Assembly (NCBI RefSeq): GCF_048544455.1
Contig: NC_133530.1
Span: forward strand, 16,173,748-16,237,747
DNA: 64,000 nucleotides
Reading direction: 5' to 3'
Source of the DNA: Silene latifolia
Taxonomy: Eukaryota > Streptophyta > Magnoliopsida > Caryophyllales > Caryophyllaceae
A program made the position numbers and the translations under genes. Below, in pieces: positions 22,501 through 40,530 of the stretch. Each line of letters opens with the position of its first letter. The first letter of the stretch is position 1. Below the pieces are notes generated by a model. That model searched no databases and was not told the DNA's origin. It saw only the letters and a program-made list of their open reading frames with translations.

Positions 22501-24007
22501 TCCGTTTGTTTTCATTCACTCGCTTCCTTGAATGTGGGATTGGATCGGAGTGATATGCTGTGTGCTTGTGCATTTGTTCCTGGATGTATCCAAGATTATA
22601 TATCTGATTCCGAATTTACTTTTGCAAGCCATTGATATGTACTCCCTCTGTCACAGTTCACAGTCATTTGTTGCCTCTATTTTTTTTTTTTTGTGTGTGA
22701 AAGGGATTTCAGTCTTCAGACAAACGTAAACAAATGACTGAAACGGAGAGAGTAAAATAGTAAATGTTTTCACCTGTCTTTGCTTTTATTGTTTCTTGGA
22801 TTTAATTTAAAGCTAAATAAAATAACCTGGTGGTTTATCTCCAATTTTTTTTTGATAATTAAAGGACAAGTTTGCCATTTATTCGTAATTTTAGCCAACT
22901 CTTTTCATTAATGTAAATTTTTTTCTAGATATTACTGCTTGTATTTGTGGGTTGTGTTTTATGGCTTCGAAATTGGATAAAGCATTTTGATTGATGGATA
23001 ACCTGTATTCTCTAGGATCGGTGGTATAACAGTGCTGAGGAAGGGAAAGTCTGATCTCATTTGTGATGGCACTGAAGGTACTGAATCAGCCTTAGTAATG
23101 TTACCTTGGTTTTCGTTCTTGTAGAGAAAAACTAATCTCGAATTGCTCCAATCTGATTTCGTTGACTTATTGGTACTGCAATGATCTGCAGTCTGTTCGG
23201 TTAGCACCTTTGGTTCTCCACGGCGCTGTGGTGGGCAGGGTGATATACTTTCTGGCAGGCAAGTTATAAACTCAAAAGTAATATTTTGAAATTACATGTG
23301 CTGAATGGATATAACACGACTTAGACCGCTCCCATGTCCCATCAGGCCATCACTACAGTATTTCGACATTACCCCAGTGCCTCAAGGAATCCTACAAAAC
23401 AAATGATTGGGCAATGGGAGCAGACTGAGTACCCAGTCGTCTTATACAACTCACCGTTAAAAAAAGAAAGAAAAAAAGGCACACCTAATTGAGTAACTCA
23501 CTTTATTCAGTCGGAACTTAGAAGTCCGAACCAATGAATTGTGACTTTTCAGCTTTACATTAAAGTGATAAAATATAAGTTGATGCTTTTTGTTGGTCTT
23601 TGATTTCAGCGTTGCTGTATTCATAACCTGGGCTCGCCAATGCGAGGATATGGGCACCAAGTATGTCACTGTCTTGTGAATTTGTTCTTAGTAAAAATTA
23701 TCTATAGTTGGTCTGACCATCACTGCCGGACAGTCCAATGAACCCTACTGTGTTGGGGTGTGTAGCCGGGTCAGCTTTACTGAGGAAAGCCGCATCTGCA
23801 GCTTTTGAGAATAAGAGGAGGTCTACTCTCACAACTGATATCATCGAGTATCTGGGGAACAGGTACACTCTCATACCTCTCGTTATACATCAGTACAGTA
23901 GTACCCGTCTGAGAAAATTGTTCAGTTTTTTCAACCTTTTGAAAATGTCCCAGCTCATGCCGCTTCTTTCTTACTGCAGTTTGGAGGATATTTCTCCTTC
24001 GGTGTGA
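19568..24007 (+). CDS. NAXD: ATP-dependent (S)-NAD(P)H-hydrate dehydratase
   Basis: Repairs damaged cofactor: (S)-NADHX or NADPHX plus ATP gives NAD(P)H, ADP and phosphate. Eleven coding exons: 19568-19799, 20715-20791, 20908-21017, 21097-21211, 21948-22010, 22120-22283, 23016-23077, 23192-23258, 23610-23660, 23734-23862, 23980-24007. All phases agree and the product is 365 aa, the same size as my recollection of the Arabidopsis protein (At5g19150). Signatures: [78 protein letters not shown], and [14 protein letters not shown] carrying the catalytic Asp loop. The first ~45 residues are Arg-rich and look like an organelle-targeting peptide. Inner Met codons (MNTCF at 19586, MNAVEADS at 19715) could give a cytosolic form. 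Intron 8 uses a GC donor. No damage seen. Confidence 0.93.
22642..22752. mobile_element. Stowaway-like MITE in NAXD intron 6
   Basis: Inverted ends CTCCCTCTGTCACAGTTCAC and TGACTGAAACGGAGAGAG, with TA on both sides (22640-22641 and 22753-22754). The interior is only about 70 bp. Confidence 0.6.
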
Positions 24008-24648
24008 TATTGTGGCGATATGATGGATTGTTGGACTAGGAGACTTGCGAATGTGTTAAATTGAGGTATAAATCATAATCTGGCATCTTGCAGACTTCAC
24101 GAAACAGATGTTTGCTGTCTTGTTTTCCAGTTTTGTGTCAGCTGTAAAGGAAATAGTTGTGATACTGCTTGTATCGGGTATGTGAAGAGACTATTAGACG
24201 AAATCTTCTGTTGGTGAAAATATCTTGAGCCTACTTATGTCAAAGGATGCAAGTAGTGATGACTAGTTTTAATTCGGGTTATAAATATCAGTCCGCAATG
24301 AATTACTTCCATCACAGCTGCTGATGCTGGGGATGTCATTTACGGTGAGATGTAACAGATAAAATTTTAGGGGTCATTGTAATGTATTTGTTGCTAGCTA
24401 AGCGGCCTGGAGTTATCGAGTTTGTCAGAATTTTTTTTCCAGTTTTCTTGTACAAGATTCGCGGTATAAGGTTACTTGGAATCAGCTAATTAGTTAAAAC
24501 TAAACACGTACAGATCCACGGCAGTTTTCATTATACTGCAATTTTTACCACTTACAGAATACAGATCCACTGCAGTTACTGCAACTTTTATCGTTCACTC
24601 AATTATCACCGTCCTTTTCATCATCACGGTTGAATTGAAAGCGCAATT
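24008..24648. other. 3' flank of NAXD, no further gene seen
   Basis: Likely contains the NAXD 3' UTR. No RNA gene or additional exon recognised. Confidence 0.4.
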
Positions 24649-25327
24649 GCTAAATCCCGCACACAATTTTACTAGGTCCTACACATTTTGCTTCTTTTTT
24701 CCATCATTACCCTTCATCATTTAAAAAAAAAAATTAAAAGAACTCAATCCTCCGCACCAGTCATCACCCCTGACCACCGGTAGCCACCTTAACCGTTGGC
24801 CACCCTACGGCGTTGACCCTCCCTCATCCCCTGACCACCGACCACCCAGCACCGACGACCAACTTTACCGTTGGGCACCCTACGGCGTTGACCGCCCCGC
24901 GCGCGACTCATTCTTCCCCTTCCCCCTTCTCCCTTCCTCAACACCTGCATCACCGTCGACCATATCCCTTCCACCCATCCCCCAACACCGACGACGACCA
25001 CTCCTTCACCGTCGACTAACCCTGTCGTCGGTCACTCTGCGGCGCACGACCCATCCCTTCCCTTTTCCTCAGTGCCTCCATGGTCGTCGACCCTCTCCTC
25101 CAGTCATCCCCCTGCGCCGAGGACTATCCCAGCTCAATCGTGGGTCAGTTTATAGGGTTGCTGATGAGGCTGCAGGTGGGGATTCGGTGGTGGTTTTTTG
25201 GGGGGAATTTCTAGGGTTTTTTATTTAACAATTTGTCCTCTAATTGTGTATAAGAAATGAGAGGGATAAAATGTGAATAAAGCGGAAAAAATGTGTAGGA
25301 TTAATCATTTTGCGTGTTGGATTTAGC
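24649..25327. mobile_element. Inverted-repeat element with a GC-rich interior (Pack-MULE-like?)
   Basis: The left end GCTAAATCCCGCACACAATT, then TACTAGGTCCTACACATTTT, is mirrored at the right by AAAATGTGTAGGATTAATCA, then TTTTGCGTGTTGGATTTAGC. That gives imperfect inverted repeats of about 45 bp. The ~600-bp interior is strikingly GC-rich and built of CACCG/CGTTGACC-type words, including an imperfect duplication (ACCACC...CCTACGGCGTTGACC near 24790-24815 and 24840-24893). No clear target duplication was found. Long inverted ends around foreign GC-rich DNA recall Pack-MULEs; the superfamily is not settled. Confidence 0.5.
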
Positions 25328-26276
25328 ACGTCCCTAAATTAAATGTCAGGCGTGGTTAATGAAATTTTCGACAACTAAATGTCGCTCAAAGAAAATTGAT
25401 TCAAATAATTAGTTTTTTACGATATAATGAAAAAGCAGAACCGTTTAGGGAGCCAGATAATGTATTGCAGACTCCAAATTTATTGAATATCGAATAATTT
25501 CATGTTACAGCTGAGGTTTTTTAAATTTTGTGACGGATAATTCATATCAACTCGATAGCTCACTTATTTTAAACCTATTTTAGCTTTTACACTTCTGGAA
25601 ATGGACTTATTTATACACCTCCCTCAGTACAGTACATGATACATTTCGGCATTAAGCCACAGCCATAAAATTGGGATCCGACTAATGACACCGAACATTT
25701 TGCTTGGGTCTCCATCACTTTGGTATTGACGGCTTGACGCCCATGAAATGCTCTACTGCTTTTCTGCCTTGGCGTTGCTTTGCCGGATCCGTGTTGGCTT
25801 CTTTGAGGCACTCAATGTTAGATGATCACCAAACTCTAAGAAGACCAAAATTCAAAGCTTAAGTTTGAGAAGGTGAATGTAAATTGAACAGTATACAATG
25901 GATAATGATCGCGTAATACAAATCATACTTTGAAACTGTCAATGAATGGCTACATGACTACTTGTAAAACAAAATAGAAGAAACACAGAGCAGGGAAATG
26001 GTAAAAAAAAAAAAAGGGAAAAGAAGTTTCCAAGTCCCGCCTTTCGACTTTCGAGTATAGGGAATCACATATTCACAAGTACACATCCTTATCCTTCTAT
26101 AGACGGTAAGAAGACATGTTATGAAACTTGTATTGCTAATTAACATCAGTGAATGGCAGATTCACAATATGAGAAGCACAAACCGTATGGTAGTCATTTT
26201 GGTTAAATCATTGAAAATTCCAAGATACGTGTTAGGTTATGAGGTTTACGAGACTATTACAGGTAATTACCTGACA
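25328..26276. other. Convergent spacer, mostly 3' flank of the UPF0739-like gene
   Basis: The minus-strand stop at 26277 is followed by GTCAG|GTAATT, a possible donor in the 3' UTR, so part of this region may be untranslated exon or intron. The minus-strand open frame 25611-25811 has no recognisable domain. Confidence 0.35.
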
Positions 26277-29200
26277 TTACAAGGCAATGGCTTGTGGATA
26301 GCATTCACCAACCTCCATTTGCAAGGACCGCCACACTTGTTTGCATCTTTCCTGTTTCGCTTGCATCTGAAGCCAGAAAGCTTCTGCCCATGGCTCATTC
26401 CGGCCATTAATGCTCAAATCATAAGGCACTGAAAAGCTGTAAGCATGTACATATTAGCTATTGAAATTCCGTCAATAACAGCATTACCCCCATTAAATCA
26501 ACCGCGTCCATCCTATGACGAGGTAAAGGGATCGGATGTTTGTTGTTTACCCCTGGGTTGAAAACGCAAACAGATAACTTCCGGATGACCCATAATAAAA
26601 ATGGTGCCAAAATTTGCATTGACCGCCAGCTAAAACTACCTCATAATCAACGAGGCACATACAGTGCAATGAGTTATTATGCTTTATTCCATCATATCCA
26701 AAACAACTTTGGTTCCACCGGAATGGTGGAAAATGGAAATAGCTACCCAACCCCAAATCTATAATTCAAATGGAGAACACAGAGTCTAGATATATTTCTC
26801 AGCGGGAACATCCCTTGAGGACGTCACGTACATGGAGATATAATTGCTTTTATTTCATAGTTTATTGATTAGCATGAGCACAAGATTACAAATAGACATT
26901 GGAGTATTGGACAACATATTATCTCCTGTCGCACTTTGAGGAAGTGTGGCAGCTAAATGAAAGCTTGAGTGTGTGTTCATTAATCAAAGATCACAAAGAG
27001 ACAATTATATGCTGAGACTTGGGTCGGCTCATTTGATACATATACAAAAGTGCATGTATATACTCACCTCATTAGCTCCTCGAGTGGCGATGGATTGGTA
27101 TGAGAGGGATTTCTACAAAAAAAAAAAAAAAAAAATTGCAGGTCACAATGTTAAGTCATTATACTGTAATATATGCATGATTAATTGACCGAGTTCTGGG
27201 GATCATAAATAAAAATGAGGCCATCAAATCATTTAATGCAGTCTTTGGAGATCTAACCCATTGAAATTTTCCAATATTATCCATCGAATTTATCATTAAA
27301 CCTTTACGGTCAATTTTCCTTTATGATCCGTTTATTAATCCAAAATTATAGCAAGAAGTTCTGAAAGTTAAAACCCCTTTCACTTGTGACTCCCTATAAG
27401 TATGCATCAGCGCACCAGACAGCAGATAAATGTTGTCAAGATTATAGAAGAATATAAGATCTCCTACTCATCAAGTCATCAGTAATACTAATCACTGCCG
27501 GTACCCGTAATAGCATAAAAGAGTTCGCACCATCAGTTGGCACTTTCTACAATAAACTGGTAAAGAGCTTGACAAGATAACGGTAATGGACACTCAGAAG
27601 GCTCAAAGGTTATATTTTCATAATCTCAGTTATGAAGGTGCCTGCCTGATGTGGGACTTTGAATAAACCACTCAGTTTTAGTCCTTGACCCCATTTTTTG
27701 TTGAAATTGCTCCCATTTAATGTGTGGGCAATGTGTACCCCAAAATAAAAATTTTAACAATCCACAACATTATGTCTCGACTCTCGACTTCTTTAACTAC
27801 CTTGACATACAATGCAAACTCAGTTACAGCCAGATACTACTACTCTATAGTGTCCAAGCACCTCAATCCCAAATTTCCCGGTGTGTATCAATGTAATAAA
27901 ATAACCCAGTTACCCAGTAATTGTAAACGTGAGACGTTGCTTGTTTTTGGCGTTCATTTGCTACACGCAAATCCAGAAAAAGAGATGCTTTATCAGGGAT
28001 GGCAAATTATATTGATTCTCAGAAGCTATCTTCATGCTTGATAGCAGAACTTTCATATTAAATAAACAAAAGGGTATCACAACACCATACTCCACGGCAA
28101 AGTATAAAGACAAGAAAAAGACCTGCGAAATAGAACTCTGAACAGATGCAGAGGCTTTGTTGACAAATTGTAGATAGCATCTGATATATGGTCCTTTCCA
28201 AACAAATATATCACTGGATATCCAAGAAGCCATCTGAAACCAAGTAAGAATTGTGAATTCACAGTAAGTACATTGTCTTGCTGGTTTTGATTCACAGAGA
28301 AACATACGAAAGTCGATTATAGTGACTTAGTAAGAAATACAGTTATCAAAACAGCGCTCTTAGTATGAAGTTATCAAGGCTTCTAAAGATAACCGTAAAC
28401 AGTAAGCTTATGGACAATTTTTGTTTCCTGAACTCATGCTCCTCTGAAGCAGAATCTGATATCTATAGGAAGAAATAATGAATGGAGACAGGATAGGAAC
28501 AACCCATTCATGTAAACAGTCGGTAAATGTTTATCAGCTGGGATAAGAGAATCATGTAATGAAACTAAGTATATGTATAATTTATTAGAATGTTGAAATA
28601 TGGATGGGTCAGCTGTAAGCAGCTTTTAAGATGACATGAGCAATTTATTTATTCAGGTCCCAGACCCACAAAGGTCCCGCTTATGGTGAGGTAAGTGGGA
28701 GTCGGATGTATCATGTATGCAGCTCTACCCTTGCGTTAAAAACTCGGATAGTCTGGTTCCAGTTACCCCTTGGGAAGAGCATTTAGATATACTTATTCAT
28801 ATGCTTTGACCAGTGGCTAACAAAAACCATAGTTTACAACTAATATAAGTTTTGGAAACACGGAGTCTTGATTTTCACTTGACATATTATGAGACTGAAG
28901 ATCATTACCCATTTAAGGTTGGAATTGTGATCTGGTAATCTTGGAGGCAGCTGCTGAGATCAAGAACCTCCGAGAATTCAGAAATTTTATCATGTGAAGA
29001 AGATTCAGCATGTTTCAGAAGGTCTTCACTCTGTCCTTGGATAGCATTTTCATTAACTCCATCACGAGTAAATACTGAAGAAAACAAATGATAAACTGAA
29101 ACCAACTCTTTGACTGCCAAGGTTTGAGCATCTGCCAGTATCATCTAGAATACAAAGTAGCATTTAATCAGAACAAAAGGTCCATCAACAAGACGAATTC

Positions 29201-31142
29201 TGAAATGTTCTGCAACCTTAAATCTACCTCTGGAGGATCATGTTCGAGATCCACAAAGAATTGTTTAGCATCCGAGCTCAAACTCCATGTAACATATTCA
29301 GCAAATTCACTGATATTTACCAAGTAAATCATATCTTCAATAACCATCACTCTCAATTGCTTAAAAAAAGTAGACTCCTGCGTAACTCATAACTATTAAT
29401 AATACCCAGTATGTTCAAAGGTTAAATAAAATGATGAATTCAGGACAGATAATGCATCTGCTTCTGGGGAAAGATATGTTCATGCCTAGAGGTACTATGA
29501 CGCACTCCAACCGGCATCCATGTGGTTGGTGGAATTCCTTAGTAACTAGAGTTAGACTAGGCAAAACTGACCCAACATCTTAAGCATTAAGAAATACTCG
29601 ATAAGAACAACCCGAATATGATGATTTCCACTTTGGTAACCTAAGTGATTGTATATTTACCACTTACATGATTCAAGGGTTGAAAATTTTTCTTAAATGG
29701 GGACCTAAGTGTAACATAGTCAAATTTTATCTTAAATAATGATAATTCTCAACATAACAAAGTGCAAAATTAATCATTAAAGTGAAATGTCATGTTACCA
29801 TGCAAAAAATTACTTTACTGGTAGAGAGATTATCACCTTCCATCACTTTTTTATTGCAGGCTGTGCAACAACATCAACCAGAGTAATATTAACTTGAGTG
29901 GTTCACTCATTTCAGGTTTATCATTACCTACTGTCTACTGATATATTCCCCGTCAGATTGATTGTCACAACGTACAAGACCAGCGAGCTACAACTGTTGA
30001 AAATGAAAGCAAATAAAGCAAGACGGAACAATAACCTTGTGTAGAAGCTCAATAAGGGAACACAAACGATCTTGCAATTCGGGCATCTTGCCACCATAGT
30101 CCACCATCACAACTGGCCTCATCCTCGAGCATAATGCCAAGACATCTGAACAATTAGGAATCATCAAAGTCACTAATACTCTCAATCCATACTTAGTTTC
30201 CTTCCTTTAACTCTATATCCACCATGGTCGGTCTGCCATTAATAAGCCATTGATAACATCGTAACAACAACATTACCCAAGTGCCTCAATCGAAATATTT
30301 TGCATTGCTTTATTCCATCATATTCGAGAACCAAAGAGTAATGAGTCTTTGACTCCACTGGAAATAGAAACAACTATTATGCTTTATTCCATCAAATTCG
30401 CGTCTCATGTGCACAAGACAGATACTGAAGCCAAATTTTAGACTCCCCTTTGTTAGAAAAGCATTGCAAAATGTGCTTAACTCGAGAAAAGATCAAAACT
30501 TCATTAATTCCACGACTGTAAAATCGCTGTGTGGCAATTACAGCATCTAAAAAAGCTCTCAGAAGCGTAAATACGCATGAACACAAATGATCACGCTTCA
30601 CATTTATCATTTACGGTCCCTTCGTCTCAATCATCTATACACTCCGCGCCTTTAATATTCTTTGGGACGAGTATTTTAATCAAAGGTAAATAAATGATTG
30701 GGACGGAAGGAGTACAAGACGACAGTATCTATGTGAAACCCATGACATTATAACTACTGACTGCAATCAGACAGACTAGACAAATTAATCAACGATACGT
30801 ACATGTCAAATACATTACATAAGATCGGGGTTGACAAAATAAATGGCCAAGGTCCCAACTTTTACGTCTTTTATAAATGTGGGACACTCAAATGTGACAT
30901 TTAAACCGGGGGCATTCCTTATCATAAGACGGTAAGCGAAGACATGCCCCAATTAATCAAACACTGCACAGAAAAGTGAAAACCCCCAAAAAAAGTATAT
31001 AATTGAAAAGTAGAAAATACCCAATTGGGGAAAACGAACCTATTTCAAGACGACGCTTTGATGAAGGTTTAAGGCGCCATTTTATTTGAGAAATTGCGGA
31101 ATTTAACGCAATTTGTATTTGTTCTGCTTCAGTGTTCTCCAT
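26277..31142 (-). CDS. Conserved protein resembling UPF0739/C1orf74 (DUF4504)
   Basis: Six coding exons on the minus strand: 31142-31040, 30145-30036, 29359-29228, 29144-28909, 28233-28123, 26436-26277. Splice sites are GT-AG, phases agree, and the product is 283 aa, close to the roughly 270 aa of human C1orf74. Conserved-looking blocks: DVLALCSRMRPVVMVDYGG, VMVIEDMIYLVN, QFFVDLEHDPPE, WLLGYPVIYLFGKDHISDAI, FSVPYDLSINGRNEPWAEAF, and the C-terminal LQMEVGECYPQAIAL. The pattern (RP..x.DYGG, FVDL, GxPVxYxF, SFSVP) is what I recall of the UPF0739 family, but this is from memory without a search. No signal peptide or membrane segment is apparent and the function is unknown. It starts about 300 bp from KRS1 in divergent orientation. 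The exon structure is well supported; the family name is less certain. Confidence 0.7.
26470..26600. repeat. SINE-like fragment in intron 5 of the UPF0739-like gene
   Basis: GACGAGGTAAAGGGATCGGA followed by TGTTTACCCCTGGGTT resembles the GAGGTAAGGGGGTCGGATG...TTACCCCTG core seen in plant SINEs. Ends, tail and target duplication were not identified. Confidence 0.35.
28640..28800. repeat. SINE-like fragment in intron 4 of the UPF0739-like gene
   Basis: GGTCCCGCTTATGGTGAGGT, then GGGAGTCGGATGTATCATG and CAGCTCTACCCTTGCG, resembles the same SINE-type core as the fragment in intron 5. Full boundaries were not found. Confidence 0.4.
30614..30712. mobile_element. Stowaway-like MITE in intron 1 of the UPF0739-like gene
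   Basis: About 99 bp with inverted ends (CGGTCCCTTCGTCTCAATCA and TGATTGGGACGGAAGGAG), flanked by TA on both sides. Confidence 0.6.
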
Positions 31143-31450
31143 TTGTTCTTGCTGATTAAAATGGTCTTTCAGCTTAATCCCATTTTAATTGGATGTGATA
31201 CAAGAAAGCTGTTTGTGGTGCTTTTTAATTGTATCCCGAACCCGACTCAACCCGAAAGGGTAGGCTAACCCGACATGGCTCAAATCCGATATAACTTGAC
31301 CGACCCACAGACCCGATTGCCACCCCTACTTGAACTAGATCTCAATACTTAAGCTAAACTAACTTTTAGCTATAATTATTAAATTAATTTTTACTTTTAG
31401 GTATATTTATGATAATTTCATGATAATCTATTTTAATTCATTTACAATTA
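31143..31450. promoter_or_regulatory. Shared upstream region of the UPF0739-like gene and KRS1
   Basis: The two start codons are 308 bp apart in opposite directions, so any promoters must overlap here. The middle (about 31228-31325) is filled with CCCGAC-type words (CGAACCCGACTCAACCCG), which look like repeat DNA. A comparable ACCCGACCCGAC-type stretch lies upstream of KRS2 (50940-51045). No TATA box could be assigned with confidence. Confidence 0.4.
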
Positions 31451-37512
<6,062 letters not shown>

Positions 37513-38230
37513 AGGTACCGTTCTAGGAAAAGTTAGTATGTTGCATGCTATTTCCGGTTGTTGTTAGAGATGGAACATGAATACATGATATCGTCTGGAT
37601 TTCACCAGGCCGACAGACACTCCAGTTACTGACAATAATCTGATGCTTAACAGGTTACGATTTGTGAGCTTGCAGTTACTAACTATTGTATATGATGCCA
37701 TGATCATGATGGCTTTGATTCCGCCGTAATAACTTTGTTGAGTTGTGACTTGTGAGCTTGCAGTAACTAATTAATGAAGAAGGCTGATATATTCAGAAGG
37801 TGTATTGTGTCATTCGTGAGTATGCTTCGCCGTGGAAGAAGCCAAATTAGTGATGGCATTAGACATGTTATTTATTCCGTCTTAAACAAGAATTTGTGTA
37901 TTTCCTGATATTTGTTCGACCACTTGAGCTACTTGTTTGTTGGCGTAGAGGCTAAAGAGAATACAAGGTTTATAATGTTATTCGTTGATAGCTATTGTTT
38001 GTAAGAAAAAAGCCCAACACTTTTTCTTATAGAGTAGTTTGTAAGAAATTTCATCTATTAAACAAGTGGTCAAGGACTCGTTTGGCTCCGTTTAGTGAGA
38101 TAAGCATTGCAAAATGTGGTTACACAAAAAGGAGTCAAAACCAAAATCTAAGAAAGCCAAAACATGCATGAACACAAGCGTGAATAATATACCAATTTAA
38201 TTTTGATTAAAATATTCATCGCAAAAGATA
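37513..38230. other. 3' flank of KRS1, no gene seen
   Basis: Probably contains the old KRS1 3' UTR. No recognisable exon, RNA gene or full transposon. Confidence 0.4.
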
Positions 38231-38422
38231 CTCCCTTTGTCCCGGTTATTTATTGTCCTATTTTATTTTGGAGTGTCTCAGTCAATTGTTGTCCTTTCTA
38301 TTTTAAGAATGAAACAATTTGATTATTCACACTCAATTTGTTCCACTTATCATTTAATAATTGACTCATTTCTATTTCCTCTTTCCTTGGTCATTGTGCC
38401 AAAATCGAAGGACGGGAAGGAG
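38231..38422. mobile_element. Stowaway-like MITE
   Basis: 192 bp with ends CTCCCTTTGTCCCGG and GACGGGAAGGAG, flanked by TA. The interior (TTGTCC...TTTAGGAGTGTCTCAGTCA-like) matches the larger element at 51989-52277, so both belong to one family. Confidence 0.65.
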
Positions 38423-38935
38423 TAACAACTAATGAATAATAGAGACAGATGAAGTATATATACTCCGTAGCTAAATTAATTTCATACTATTAGCCAATAG
38501 CCTAGGTAGTATCAAAACGACACGACACGGATACGTGAAATGACATCCTATAAAATTTAGGACACGAACACGTTATGTTATCTTTACTAATTCAGAAGAC
38601 AATATTCAATGCAGGATGCGCCACGTCATTTGTACAACTTTTTTTTTTTTTGGAAATTCAGCTTATGGTGGGACCCGTTGGTGTGTAAAGAAATTAGTTC
38701 TTTAAATCGTCTGGCAATACAAACATGCGACAATTTCCGTCTTAGAAAAAATTCTATTCAATAATTTTATAGAATTGGAATAAATGAAATTAATTGCATA
38801 TAAGCGGTATGCATTAAAAAACGGAATAAATGAAATTAATTACAAATAATCGGAAAGAATTACATAATTAATAAAAAATTACATAATAGTAAAATTACAT
38901 AATTACGAGAAGAAATCAATCAATCAATCAATCAA
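38423..38935. other. AT-rich spacer, no gene seen
   Basis: AT-rich DNA with short ATTACATAATTA-type repeats near 38770-38920, ending in an (ATCA) microsatellite that abuts the Helitron end. Nothing coding recognised. Confidence 0.4.
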
Positions 38936-39499
38936 TCAATACTATATATTAAATCCAGAAACCAAGGGACTTCAATATAATTAAAGAAAGTTATACAAAT
39001 TAATTATACTATATAGTTTTAAATCACTAGCACCGTGTGATGGACCCGATTAAGGGATCTCAATGCAAATATTATATAGTTTGGGTTAAAATTAAATTAT
39101 ATAGAAGCTTGATAATTTTCCTAAACATTTGTAAGAGACTAAAACATGGTCAATTTCCTTAAAATAAAATAATTAATTAAGATGGTCAGTTTCCTTAAAA
39201 TAAATAATTAATTAAGATGGTCAATTTCAAGGAGACTAAAAGAAAGAAGATGTCTGGTAATTTTCCTAAATATTTATAGAAGACGGTAAATTTCCTTAAA
39301 ATAAAATAATTAATAGTATAAACATGCACACTTATGGTATTAATTATTATCATCATAAAATTATATATTAAATTTAAAATCTATGCAATTTTATTAAACT
39401 TTATAGTTTATTAGATGTATAGAGATGTTAATTATTTAACATACAAAAATATAATATAAGTATGGAGATGTTAATTATTTAACTATATAGTATAATTAA
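38936..39499 (+). mobile_element. Helitron family 1, copy with 3' part lost or rearranged
   Basis: Starts TCAATACTATATATTAAATC like the complete copy at 48184 and follows it closely for about 520 bp. It then lacks the minisatellite and the hairpin end. Its last ~40 bp (AACTATATAGTATAATTAA) duplicate an internal part of the same family. The 5' end is preceded by about seven ATCA units. It runs straight into the end of a different Helitron family at 39500. Confidence 0.65.
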
Positions 39500-39535
39500 C
39501 TAGTATAGATCCCGCACAATGCATACGCGGTATAA
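39500..39535 (-). mobile_element. 3' terminus of a second Helitron family (fragment)
   Basis: CTAGTATAGATCCCGCACAA followed by TGCATACGCGGTATAAATAG. The reverse complement gives a hairpin (ACCGCGTATGCATTGTGCGGG) about ten bases before CTAG, the layout of a Helitron 3' end. It matches 43779-43815. Where this element ends on the other side is unclear. Confidence 0.45.
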
Positions 39536-40048
39536 ATAGAGTTTTTATTTTCAGGGGTATTATTTATGCATTTAAAATAAATAGGTACCTTACTAATTAC
39601 TCCCTCCATTTATCTAATTTTATCCCATTTATTTTTGCACAATAATTGAGAAAAGGGATTAAAAAATGAAAAAGTAACAAAAGTAATGAAAAATTAATGA
39701 AAGAGGGATTAAAGAATGAAAAAGTAATAAAAAAGCAATGACAAATAAGGAAAGAAGAGAAATGGGAAGAAAATAGATAAATTGCCATATATGGGAAATG
39801 GGAAGAAAATGAGATAATAACGAATAAAATACATAAGGCCCAATTATGAACAGTTGCGATATTTGATAAGATATTGTGACACATATATTGATTATATATT
39901 AGGCGGGCTTCCCAAAAAGCCAGCCCCGGCCGGGATATATGTTTAGAATATCCTCAAAAAAGCAGGCCCAATTTCTAACTAAGAGTGTTTAGGTGGGAAA
40001 ATTTTTAGTTTTCTTATTCTTTTAAATGCACTATACACATGGCTCTTA
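39536..40048. other. Spacer with a lone MITE-like end
   Basis: TACTCCCTCCATTTATCTAA at 39597 looks like a Stowaway-type end, but no matching inverted partner was found. The rest is AT-rich, with GAAAAAGTAAC-like short repeats. No gene seen. Confidence 0.35.
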
Positions 40049-40436
40049 GAGCATCCACAATGGTAAGCTAGTTGCTACTAGCTTACCTTTGCCACATAAG
40101 ATTTTCAAGCTACAATATTTTTAAGCTACAAACTACTACAATGGTAAACTACTAGCTTAGTGTTGTGGCTTAAATGCATCATATGTCAACTAACTTCCAC
40201 AACACTCTTTTAATTAATACATTTACTTATTTTACCTAGAAAATAAAAATTTAAAATATTTAAGTGTTGTTTTAATTGGTAGATTTTTTTTTGTAGGCTC
40301 ATTTGAGCTACTAGCTCCATGGAGCTACTAGCTCAATTTAAGCTAGTACATGTAAAGTGCTCCAATGGTTAAGCAAGTAGCTTGAAAACTTTTTTATTTG
40401 CAAGCAAGACCTTTTGCTTAACCATTGGAGATGCTC
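40049..40436. mobile_element. PIF/Harbinger (Tourist-like) MITE
   Basis: 388 bp with inverted ends GAGCATCCACAATGGTAAGC and ACCATTGGAGATGCTC, flanked by TTA at 40046-40048 and 40437-40439. The interior repeats AGCTACTAGCTC and its complement. GAGCATC-type ends with a TTA duplication are typical of Tourist-like MITEs. Confidence 0.78.
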
Positions 40437-40530
40437 TTAACTCTTCTCTTGACTTTCCCTGTTCTTCCCCAATAAAGCTTTTGCTGTACAGATTTGTATG
40501 ATGCTGATTTTGTATTTTTGTTGCACAAAA

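Noticed and set aside
24813-25019. 68-codon Pro/His/Thr-rich frame in the GC-rich element
   Set aside because: Low-complexity CACC-type repeats explain it; no start context or domain.
25611-25811. Possible further exon or small gene on the minus strand
   Set aside because: No recognisable protein; more likely 3' untranslated sequence of the UPF0739-like gene.
39597-39900. Complete Stowaway-like MITE starting at TACTCCCTCCATTTATC
   Set aside because: No inverted right end found, so only a lone end is noted.
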